From the NCBI RefSeq assembly GCF_047303325.1, contig NZ_JBKBEX010000006.1, positions 123,785 to 187,784 of the forward strand: 64,000 nucleotides of DNA. Direction: 5' to 3'. Below, one piece after another: positions 43,701 to 51,400 of this stretch; position 1 is the stretch's first letter, and the number at the start of each line of letters is the position of its first letter. The stretch comes from Polaromonas sp047303325. GTDB taxonomy: Bacteria; Pseudomonadota; Gammaproteobacteria; Burkholderiales; Burkholderiaceae_C. The position numbers and the translations under genes are program-made. Under the pieces are notes generated by a model. That model was not told the origin of the DNA, made no database searches, and worked only from the letters and a program-made list of their open reading frames with translations.

Positions 43701-44345
43701 CAGGCTTTCCTGGGCGGCGCCATGGTCGACGGCTGGGAGGCGCCCGCGCTCACGGCGCTGTCGCGCGCGCCCGTGCCCTGGACGTCCTCAGAGCTCTACG
43801 CCTACCTGCGCCAGGGGTATGCACCGCAGCACGGCATTGCCGCCGGCCCCATGGCGCCCGTGGTGAAGGAACTGTCCGCGCTGCCCGATGAAGACATTCG
43901 CGCCATGGCCAGCTACCTGTCGTCTTTCAACGAAGCGCTGCCTGAGGCCGAAAGCGCCGAACGCGCGCGGCAGGCGGTGCTGTCCGCGCAGCAGTCCGCC
44001 ACCAGCCTGCCCGGCCCCGGCCAGCGCCTGTTCAACGGCGCCTGCGCCTCCTGCCACCACGATGGCGACGGCCCCCGCCTGCTCGGCGTGAACGTACCGC
44101 TGGCGCTCAACAGCAATTTGCACAGCGCGCGGCCCGACAACCTGCTGCGCACAATTTTGCAAGGCATCAGCGCGCCCGCCGGCAAGGACATCGGCTTTAT
44201 GCCGGCCTTCCGCCACAGCCTGGACGACACCCAGGTCGCGGCGCTGGCCAGTTATATGCGCAGCCGCTACGCGCCGGCCGAACCCGCCTGGCAAGACTTG
44301 CCCGCCACGGTCGCGCGCCTTCGCGCCGCGCCGGGCGAGCACTAG
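40698..44345 (+). CDS. nicB: Molybdopterin large subunit fused to three cytochrome c domains, NicB-like nicotinate dehydrogenase
   Basis: This 1215-residue protein has a molybdopterin-binding xanthine-dehydrogenase-type region in residues ~1-750, with catalytic Glu in PPLGAGESSSVPG and the MoCo-contact stretches GHVDLGTGIRTAL and QNPHVLRADL. A single transmembrane helix lies near residues 785-803. Three periplasm-type heme c sites follow: Cys839-x2-Cys842-His843, Cys985-x2-Cys988-His989 and Cys1116-x2-Cys1119-His1120. This is the NicB/IorB-like arrangement, in which electrons from ring hydroxylation go through hemes to the respiratory chain rather than to O2. It should hydroxylate nicotinate to 6-hydroxynicotinate, the substrate of Hnr upstream. 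Other N-heterocycles remain possible. Confidence 0.87.
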   Translation: MTRRADTPRTRADFHAAAGVLLVGREPPPPPPPAKGQPALVSGNPQEGLEILVAVWDDGSVTALNGHVDLGTGIRTALAQIVAEELDVALEQVNMVLGDTTRAPNQGATIASASIQVHAIPLRTAAAQARAWLLARAAAVLQVDASLLSVRDGRVSVIGQENRAVDYGALVAQQHTQLLLAPDTPVKAAADYRVVGTSTPRVDIPAKATGALTFVHDMRVPGMLHGRVVRPPYAGADHGDFIGNTLESVDESSIAHIPGIRAVVVIRDFVGVVAEREEQAEQALRELRVQWKSWPGLPRLDDLEQAIRNNPSTKRKLVDEGDVDAAMAGAAQALARNYVWPYQMHGSIGPSCAVADWRAERLTVWAGTQNPHVLRADLSRLTGLADVDIDVIRMEAAGCYGRNCADDVAADAALLSRAVGSPVRVQLTREQEHAWEPKGAAQLMQVNGGLNEDGSVAAYDFQTSYPSNGAPTLALLLTRTVEPVAQAFEMGDRTARPPYDYGNLRVAVNDMPPMLRASWLRGVSALPNSFAHESYIDELATAAGVDPVEFRLRYLKEPRAAELVRATAERAGWVAHTGPQQGQAGEATDILHGQGFAYARYVHSKWPGFGAAWAAWVADVEVNRKTGEVHVRRVVVGHDAGTLINPAGVQHQIHGNVVQATSRALTEQVTVEPQKNTVVGLEWGSYPILNFRDVPVIEVVTMARPGEPPLGAGESSSVPGTAAIANAIFDATGVRFRQPPFTPEVVRAALNPEPESPPPALSMPKRRAARMPEGATWPKGLSAWSRAGALLAGVVGVAWALLGGRSAIAPMMPAAQSGASIYTAATLERGRQLAAAGDCVVCHTAPGGIPNAGGRAMDTPFGKIITTNLTPDVETGIGSWSFSAFQRAMREGISRDGRYLYPAFPYSAFAKTSDEDLTALYAYLMAQPAVRSATPATRLDFPFSVRPLMAGWNAMFHDPSPYSADPQRSAEWNRGAYLVNGLGHCGACHTPRNALGAERGGQAFLGGAMVDGWEAPALTALSRAPVPWTSSELYAYLRQGYAPQHGIAAGPMAPVVKELSALPDEDIRAMASYLSSFNEALPEAESAERARQAVLSAQQSATSLPGPGQRLFNGACASCHHDGDGPRLLGVNVPLALNSNLHSARPDNLLRTILQGISAPAGKDIGFMPAFRHSLDDTQVAALASYMRSRYAPAEPAWQDLPATVARLRAAPGEH

Positions 44346-44351
44346 TGACTT

Positions 44352-44468
44352 GCGGCGCCACCGGCCAGCCACTGCGCCAGCACTTCCGCCGTGTGCTGGC
44401 TTAACAGACCCTATGGCTCGCGGCGCCACCGGCCAGCCACTGCGCCAGCACTTCGGCCGTGTGCTGGC
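44352..44468. repeat. 68-bp tandem duplication at the end of the CoA-transferase gene
   Basis: Bases 44352-44400 and 44420-44468 are 49-bp direct repeats with 48 identical positions (one C/G difference), period 68. The right copy is the present 3' end of the CoA-transferase gene. The left copy still spells the ancestral ending LAQWLAGGAASH followed by TAG at 44344-44342. The duplication therefore moved the stop codon: the current gene ends SHRVC at 44401. The ancestral stop would overlap the stop of the convergent NicB-like gene. Confidence 0.85.
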
Positions 44469-45630
44469 CCAGCAGCGGTGGGGGCCTGTGGTAGCTGACG
44501 GGCGAGCCGGAAAGCCGTATGGGGTTGGCCACCAGCGGCACCTCGCCCGCCAGGGGATGGGGCAGCGCCATGCGCAGGCCGCGGGCTTGCACATGCGGGT
44601 CGGCAAACACCTCGTCGATGCGGTTGATGGGGCCGCAGGGCACACCGGCGGCTTCCAGCGCGGCGATCCAGTCCGCCGAGCTGCGCGCCACCGTGGCCTG
44701 CCTCAGCAAGGGCAGCAGCACGGCCCGGTGGGCCACGCGCTGCGCATTGCTCGCAAAGCGCGGGTCCTGGGCCCATTCGGCGTGGCCCGCGACGGCGCAG
44801 AAGCGGGCGAACTGTTCGTCGTTGCCGACCGCCAGGATGATGTCGCCGTCCGCGGTCGGGAAGTCCTGGTAGGGCACGATGTTGGGATGCGCATTGCCCA
44901 TGCGGCGCGGCAACTGCCCGCCGGCCAGGTAGTTGGAGGCCTGGTTGGCCAGGCAGGCGATCTGCACGTCCAGCAGCGCCAGGTCGATGTGCTGGCCCAG
45001 GCCGGAGCGCTCGCGCTCCGCCAGCGCGGCCTGCACCGCCACCGTTGCGTACAGGCCGGTCATGATGTCCGTCAGCGCCACGCCGACTTTTTGCGGGCCG
45101 GCGCCCGGCTCGCCGTCCGCGCCGCCGGTCACGCTCATCAGGCCGCCCATGCCCTGGATCAGGAAGTCGTAGCCCGCGCGCGCCGCATAAGGCCCGGTCT
45201 GCCCGAAGCCGGTGATGGAGCAATACACCAGGCGCGGGTGGCCGTCCTTCAGGCTGGCGTAGTCCAGCCCGTAGCGCTTGAGGCCGCCCACCTTGAAGTT
45301 CTCCAGCAGCACGTCGGCCTGGCCGGCCAGCGCCCGCACCTGCGCCTGGCCTTCGGGCGTGGCGATGTCGATGGCGACCGAGCGCTTGTTGCGGTTGGCG
45401 CACAGAAAGTAGCTCGCCTCGCCGGTGTCCCGGCCCGAGGCGTCCTTGAGGTAAGGCGGCCCCCAGGCGCGGGTGTCGTCGCCGCCCTGCGGCTTTTCGA
45501 CCTTGACGACGTCCGCGCCCAGGTCGGCCAGCAGTTGTCCGGCCCAGGGGCCGGCCAGCACGCGCGACAAGTCCAGCACGCGGATGCCGCTCAGCGGCGG
45601 TGGGCGCAGCGCGGAAGAAGGGGAAGCCAT
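44401..45630 (-). CDS. Class III (CaiB/BaiF) CoA-transferase
   Basis: This 409-residue family III CoA-transferase has the N-terminal SGIRVLDLSRVLAGPWAGQLL, VVKVEKPQGGDDTR, catalytic Asp region near HIDLALLDVQIACLANQA, and GFGQTGPYAARAGYDF. The closest functional themes in this branch are succinyl-CoA:glutarate or hydroxymethylglutarate CoA-transferases. Beside a pathway that ends in five-carbon dicarboxylates, glutarate or a formylglutarate derivative is a plausible acceptor (inference). It converges on the NicB-like gene and is divergent from a LysR regulator. Its last five residues were altered by a tandem duplication. Confidence 0.88.
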   Translation of the reverse strand: MASPSSALRPPPLSGIRVLDLSRVLAGPWAGQLLADLGADVVKVEKPQGGDDTRAWGPPYLKDASGRDTGEASYFLCANRNKRSVAIDIATPEGQAQVRALAGQADVLLENFKVGGLKRYGLDYASLKDGHPRLVYCSITGFGQTGPYAARAGYDFLIQGMGGLMSVTGGADGEPGAGPQKVGVALTDIMTGLYATVAVQAALAERERSGLGQHIDLALLDVQIACLANQASNYLAGGQLPRRMGNAHPNIVPYQDFPTADGDIILAVGNDEQFARFCAVAGHAEWAQDPRFASNAQRVAHRAVLLPLLRQATVARSSADWIAALEAAGVPCGPINRIDEVFADPHVQARGLRMALPHPLAGEVPLVANPIRLSGSPVSYHRPPPLLGQHTAEVLAQWLAGGAASHRVC

Positions 45631-45766
45631 GAGTGGGAATCTCCAGCAAAGAAGCAGTCAATGGGAAAAGCTTAAAGGCGCAAGCCGCCCTTCACAAACG
45701 ATGATTCGGCACCGGTGTGTGCCCAAAAAGAATTCCGAAACCTTGCCCGCAGGAAAGCCCACCCCC

Positions 45767-46672
45767 ATGCGCCGAAAAATTCCTTCCACCACCGCACTCG
45801 CCCTGTTTGAATCCGCGGCACGCCACCAGAGCTTCACCCACGCGGCGCAGGAGCATTCGGTGACCCAGAGCGCCGTCTGCCGGCAGGTCGCGGGGCTGGA
45901 GGATTTCCTGGACGTCAAGCTCTTCAGGCGTACCAAACGCGGCGTGCTGCTGACGGACGCGGGCATGCACTACGCCCGCCGGGTGCGCGCGCGGCTGGAC
46001 GATGTGGAGCGCGACACGCTGGAGATGATGGCCCGGGGCGGCACGGGCGGCGTGCTGGAACTGGGCGTGGTGCCTACCTTCGCGGCCAAGTGGCTGCTGC
46101 CCAGGCTGGGTAGCTTCCATCACCAGCACCCCGAGATCACGGTGCACCTGTCGTCCCGCACACGGCCTTTCCTGTTTGCCGAAACCACGCTGGACGCCGC
46201 CATCTGCGCCGGCGAGGCGGGCTGGCCCGGCACACAATCGTCCTTCCTGATGGACGAAAGCATGGTGGCCGTCGGCAGCCCGGCGCTGGTGACACCCAGG
46301 CGCGTGCTCAAGGCCGACGACGTAGCGGGCCTGCCGCTGCTGCAGATGAGCACACGGCCCTATGCCTGGCGCCAGTGGTTCGCGTCCCTGGGGCTCGAAG
46401 TTGCCGGCGACATGGCCGGCGCGCGCATGGAGCTTTTCTCGATGGCCGCGCAAGCGGCCATCCATGGGCAAGGCCTGGCGCTGATCCCGCGCTTCCTGAT
46501 CGAAGACGACCTGGCGCAGGGCCGCCTGGTGCAACTGACCCGGCACGAGTTCCTGAGCGATCGCCGCTACTACCTGGTCTGCCCCGAACAGAAACTGGGC
46601 AACAGCATGCTGGCCTTGTTCAGGGCCTGGATAGAGGCCGAGGCCGCGAAGTACAGGGAATCATCAGGCTGA
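45767..46672 (+). CDS. LysR family regulator (GcvA-like)
   Basis: This 301-residue LysR protein has the winged helix ALALFESAARHQSFTHAAQE / VTQSAVCRQVAGLEDFL and a substrate domain with LELGVVPTFAAKWLLPRL, the GcvA/AmpR-like style. ATG 45767 follows AGGAAAGCCC and gives the family-normal beginning. It is divergent from the CoA-transferase (136 bp apart) and likely controls it. Its 3' end overlaps the convergent RidA gene by nine bases. Confidence 0.88.
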   Translation: MRRKIPSTTALALFESAARHQSFTHAAQEHSVTQSAVCRQVAGLEDFLDVKLFRRTKRGVLLTDAGMHYARRVRARLDDVERDTLEMMARGGTGGVLELGVVPTFAAKWLLPRLGSFHHQHPEITVHLSSRTRPFLFAETTLDAAICAGEAGWPGTQSSFLMDESMVAVGSPALVTPRRVLKADDVAGLPLLQMSTRPYAWRQWFASLGLEVAGDMAGARMELFSMAAQAAIHGQGLALIPRFLIEDDLAQGRLVQLTRHEFLSDRRYYLVCPEQKLGNSMLALFRAWIEAEAAKYRESSG

Positions 46673-47059
46673 CGGGAGTTTGGCAATCACCTTGATCTCG
46701 AACTGAAAGCCATAGAGCCAGGTCACGCCGACGGCCGTCAGCGTGGGATGGGGCGCCTCGCCCCAGTACTCGGGCACCACCTGCCAGATGGTCTCGAAGG
46801 TCGACTGCGGATCCACCATGAAGACGGTCACGTCCACCACGTCCTCAAAGCTGCTGCCCGCTGCTTTCAGGATGGCGTTCAGGTTGTTGAAGGCGAGGCG
46901 GACCTGCGTCTGCAGGTCGGGTTCGGGGGAGCCGTCCTCGCGGCTGCCGACCTGGCCCGATACAAACAGGAAACCGTTGGACTTCAGCGCCGGTGAATAC
47001 CGGTTGCGGTCATAAAGTGCCCGGCGCCCGGGCGGAAAAACAACTTCACGTTGTGCCAT
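46664..47059 (-). CDS. RidA family enamine/imine deaminase
   Basis: This 131-residue YjgF/YER057c/UK114 family protein has YSPALKSNGFLFVSGQVG, the trimer-core stretch QTQVRLAFNNLNAILKAAGS, and D-V-V-D-V-T-V-F-M. The usual C-terminal arginine motif (P-R-x-x-V-E) is altered: after HPTLTAVGVTWLYGFQFEIKV there is no clear catalytic Arg, so it may belong to a Rid subfamily without the classic 2-aminoacrylate deaminase activity. GGAGAAAG precedes the start. An enamine-acting protein would fit beside a pathway whose ring-opening intermediate is an enamine. Confidence 0.85.
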   Translation of the reverse strand: MAQREVVFPPGRRALYDRNRYSPALKSNGFLFVSGQVGSREDGSPEPDLQTQVRLAFNNLNAILKAAGSSFEDVVDVTVFMVDPQSTFETIWQVVPEYWGEAPHPTLTAVGVTWLYGFQFEIKVIAKLPSA

Positions 47060-47224
47060 TCATCTTTCTCCTTGCAAATAGGCCGAAGCCGGCCTGTGGT
47101 TGACGATGAAGACACTGTAGGGCGCAGTGCCTTCCCGATAAACAGGCAAGCCTGTCCATCACTGTTCGTAGAATCCAAACAATCACCCAGGCCGGGAATG
47201 CACGGGAAAGCACGGGAAGCACAG

Positions 47225-48202
47225 ATGGACCGTTTCGACGCAATGCAGGCCTTCGCGCGCGTGGTGGAAGCGGGCAGCTTCACCAGGGCGGCAGAGACTT
47301 TGCACATGAGCAAGACCAGCGTGACCCAGCTGGTGCAGCAGCTCGAGGCGCGGCTGCGCGTGCGGTTGCTCAACCGCACCACACGCCAGGTCAAGCTCAC
47401 GGCCGACGGCGCGGCCTATTACGAACGGGTGCTGCGCGTGCTGGCCGACGTGGATGATGCCGAGACCAGCCTGTCCGGCGCCTCGGCCTCGCCCCGGGGC
47501 CGGCTGCGGGTCGATGTGCCCAGCCCGCTGGCCCGAATGATCCTGGTGCCGGCCTTGCCGGACTTTCATGCGCGCTACCCCGAGATCCAGCTCGACATGG
47601 GCGTCAGCGACCGCGTGGTCGACGTGATAGGCGACAACGTGGACTGCGTGGTGCGCGGCGGCGAGCTCACCGACCAGTCGCTGGTGGCCCGCCGCGTGGC
47701 CGACCTGCAGCTCGGCGTGTATGCCGCGCCCGGTTACCTGGACCGCATCGGCACGCCCTCGCACCCGCGGGATCTGGAGGGAACGCAACACTACATCGTG
47801 GGCTTTCTGTGGGCGCGCACCGGCAAGGCCTTTCCCTATGCCATGCACCGCGGCGACGAAAGCCTCAAGGTGCAGGGCCGCCACCTGTTCGCTTTTGACG
47901 ACGGCAACGCCTACCTCGCGGCCGGCCTGGCGGGCCTGGGCGTGCTCTGGCTGCCGGACTATATGGCCGGGGCGCATGTGGACAGCGGCGAGCTGGTGCC
48001 GCTGTTCCAGGACTGGCGCCTGGATCCCATGCCCCTCTACGTGGCCTTTCCGCCGAACCGCCATGTCAGCGCCAAACTGCGGGTGTTTATCGAATGGGTG
48101 GCCGGGCTGATGGCACAACACGCGCCTGTCGGCGGCCCGCGTGAGCGCAAGGAGCGGGCGACGCCGGCCCCACGCCCGCGCGGGTCGCGAAAGGCCTCCT
48201 AG
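47225..48202 (+). CDS. LysR family regulator
   Basis: This 325-residue LysR protein of the CrgA/DmlR-like branch has the winged helix MQAFARVVEAGSFTRAAE / MSKTSVTQLVQQLEARL, then the substrate domain RGRLRVDVPSPLARMIL, DCVVRGGELTDQSLVARRV. A basic Pro/Arg tail closes it. It is divergent from the RidA gene, which it may regulate. No strong ribosome site is seen before the ATG. Confidence 0.87.
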   Translation: MDRFDAMQAFARVVEAGSFTRAAETLHMSKTSVTQLVQQLEARLRVRLLNRTTRQVKLTADGAAYYERVLRVLADVDDAETSLSGASASPRGRLRVDVPSPLARMILVPALPDFHARYPEIQLDMGVSDRVVDVIGDNVDCVVRGGELTDQSLVARRVADLQLGVYAAPGYLDRIGTPSHPRDLEGTQHYIVGFLWARTGKAFPYAMHRGDESLKVQGRHLFAFDDGNAYLAAGLAGLGVLWLPDYMAGAHVDSGELVPLFQDWRLDPMPLYVAFPPNRHVSAKLRVFIEWVAGLMAQHAPVGGPRERKERATPAPRPRGSRKAS

Positions 48203-48236
48203 CCCTGCCGACATTCAATTCAAGGAGTATTCAAAA

Positions 48237-48473
48237 ATGGACATTCTTCGCGAAGCCCTGCTTTGCACGCGCGCGGGACGCTGGGAAGAGGCACACACCC
48301 TGGCGCAAAGCGATGAATCCCCGCTGGGCGCCTGGCTGCACGGCATCCTGCATATCCAGGAAGGCGATCTCGACAACGCCGCCTACTGGTACGGCCGGGC
48401 CAAGCGGGATTTCGGCGGGCGCGGCACCGTGGATGAAGAGCTGAAACGCTTCGAGGCCGCGCTGCCCAAATAG
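48237..48473 (+). CDS. Small TPR-like hypothetical protein
   Basis: This 78-residue protein is soluble and helical, with a tetratricopeptide-like pattern (GRWEEAHTLAQ... and GDLDNAAYWYGRAKRD). An AAGGAG ribosome site nine bases before the ATG supports a real gene. It follows a LysR gene and converges with the large helicase gene. No function can be assigned. Similar short proteins are common in Burkholderiales. Confidence 0.7.
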   Translation: MDILREALLCTRAGRWEEAHTLAQSDESPLGAWLHGILHIQEGDLDNAAYWYGRAKRDFGGRGTVDEELKRFEAALPK

Positions 48474-48489
48474 CCGCGGCGACCAGCGA

Positions 48490-51400
48490 TCACGCGGGCT
48501 GGAACTGCCCCTGGCGGCGAATCAGCAGCCCCTTCATTTCCCACTGCAGCGCCGCATCGCCTTCCCGCAGGTAGCGGATTTCGCCGGCGCACTGGACGGC
48601 GACCGGCACGCCGGCTTCGAAGAGCAGGCGGTTGCCCGGCAGGCGCGCCACCTTGTCGCCCGGCGTCAAAATGCCGGCAAGGTTCAGCGGGTCGACGGCC
48701 GAGATCGCGACCCGCTCATTCCCCGGCTCCTTCGCGATGCGGCGCAGGGCCGTGGCGGCCTCGGGCAGCGCGAACTGTTCGCCCGAAAAGCCGCTGACAA
48801 ACCGGCCGCCGCGCACCTCGCCGCGGGCCTCAAGCCGGCGCAGCACGTAAAACAGCTCGCGCCAGGGCGGCAGGCCTTCCTCGCGTTCCAGCAGCTTGCG
48901 GAACACCACGCCGTAGCGCCGCAGCAGCACGCGTGCGATGTGTTCCACATGCGGTTCGGCCAGCGCGCCCGGCGTGGGCTCAGGCGGCCGCGGCCGCCGC
49001 GTGAGCGACCAGCGGCCGGCCTCGTCCATCGGGTCCAGCGCGCCGCGCCGGCGGCGCAGCTTGTTGCGCTTGTCCTCGGGCATCACCAGGCTGCGCAGGC
49101 CGGCGAAGGAGTCGCAAGTGGCCAGGCCGTGCGCGACCAGCTCGGCCAGCGCCTGCTCGACCTGGGTGCCCAGCAGCCGGGCGTCGCGCTGCAGGTCGGC
49201 AAAAAAACTCGCGCCATGCGCGCGCAGCACGTCCAGCACCTGGCGCGCCGGGCCCGACAGCAAGGCGTCGTCGACCACCGCCGCGCCGGCCGCCTGCTGC
49301 CAGTGGGCCAGCGCCTCGCGCTCGCACAGCAGCACCGGCGTGCCGCGTATGGGCCCGGTCTTGCGGCCGGCCGCATCGCCGGCCTCGACAGGCCGCCACC
49401 AGGCCACACGGCCCATGGCGCAGAGCTTGTCCAGCATGGCGGGCAGGTAGCCTTTGACGCGCGCGGCCAGCAGCTCGTCCTCCCAGGCCCCGGCCGGCGC
49501 CGCAAACCCTTCGAGCTGGCGCAGCACGTCGGCCAGCCCGCCTTCGCCTTCGCGGCGTTCGTCGCCCTGGCCATCACCACCGGTATTGCCCAGCTGGTGC
49601 CAGCGGAACAGAAAGCGCATGAACTGCGCCGGCGGCACCGGCTGGAACTCGGCGCGCAGCTTTTCGCGCGTGTTGCGGTGCATGCGCGCGAGCAGACGCC
49701 GGTCGCACCATTCGTCGGCGCCGGCGGCGGTAAAGCCGCCGCGCATCACCGCGCCCTCGGCCTCGAGTTGCAGCAGGGCTGTCAGCGCGGCCTCGCCGCC
49801 CATTTCCAGCGGCGCGGCCAGCGCCTGCGCAGTCACGGGGCCCAGCAGGTCCAGGCGCCCTCGCAGGATTTCGCGCAGTGCGTCCTCGGCGGTGGGCCGC
49901 GCGGCCGAGGTCGGCGCGATGGCCGGCGACAACGGCGCATCGGGGAAGACAGCCTGGAACTCATGCAGGCGCTCGGCCGCGACATACAGCGCGCCGCCCG
50001 CCGGCAGGCCTAGGCGGCTGATGCGGCGCTGTTGCGAGAGTGCGGCTATGTAATCGGGAACATCGGGAAGGGGTGCTTCCGTGGCGCTGAGAAAACCGTG
50101 CACCACCAGCGCATCGTGCAGCTCGTCGGCGCTGCGGATGTCGGGCCAGGCGTCCTCGCGCACCTGCGCGATCACCTGCGGGTCCAGCTTGCCGATGTCG
50201 GCGGCCGTCTGCAGGTCCATCAGGGGCTTGGCGCTGACCGCCTTGGTGCGGCGCTCCTCGGCCGCGCCACCGTCCAGGAAGGCATAGGGCTTGGCGTTCA
50301 GGATGGCGTGCGCCAGCGGCGAGGGCGAGGCCAGGTCGCGCGTGCTGATGCGCACCTCGCCGGCTTCCATGCCGGCCAGCAACCGCACAAAGCCGTCGAC
50401 GTCCATGGTCTCGTGCAGGCAGTCGTGCAGCGTTTGCGCCACCAGCGGGTGGTCGGGAATCTCGCGTTCGCCCACCAGGTTCTCCGCGCAGGCGAGCTGG
50501 TCGGGGAAGACCACCGTCAGCAGGTCCTCGGCGTCGGAGCGCTGGAACTGCGGCGGCACCTTGCGCCCGCCGTTCATGCGGCGCACCGCCAGCGAGGCGG
50601 TGGCGTTCCAGCGCCAGCGCGTGCCGAACATGGGCGCGTCCAGCAGCGCCTGCACCAGCACCTCGCGCGCGCTGGCCGATTTCAGGTAGTGCCGCACCTC
50701 CTCGAGCGCGAAACTGTGCGTGGGCCCCAGCGACAGCACGATGCTGTCTTCCAGCGCGCTGGCCTGCAGCTCGAAATTGAACTTGCGGCACATGCGCTTG
50801 CGCAGCGCCAGGCCCCAGGCCTTGTTGATGCGCGAGCCGTAGGGCGAGTGGATCACCAGGTGGGTGTCGCCCACCTCGTCGAAAAAGCGCTCAAACACAA
50901 TATGCCGCCGGCTGGGCAGCACGCCCAGCGCGGCCTTGGAGGCGGCGAGGTAAAGCGCGAGCTGCTGCGCCGCGGCGGCGGGCAACTGCAATTCATCCCG
51001 CAGCCAGCGCTCGCAGGCCGGCACGCCATCCTCCAGCAGGGTGTTGGCGGTTTCGCAGAGGCGCGACACCGCTTCGCTGAGCTCATCGCTGCGGCCCAGG
51101 CTCTCGCCGAGCCAGAAAGGCATGGAGGGCGGCTGGCCCCTCGCGTCCTCGACCATGACCTTGCCGGTCTCCACCTTGGCGATGCGGTAGGACGCGTTGC
51201 CGAGCTGGAAGATGTCGCCCGGCAGGCTTTCAAAGGCGAAGTCCTCATTGAGCGTTCCCACGCGGTGGCCGTCGGGCAGCAGCACCACCTCGTAGTCGAA
51301 CTGGTCGGGGATCACGCCCGCGTTGGTGACGGCAGCCAGGCGCGCGCCGCGGCGCGCCCGCAGCATGCGGTTGACCGCGTCGTAATGCAGGTAGGCGCCG

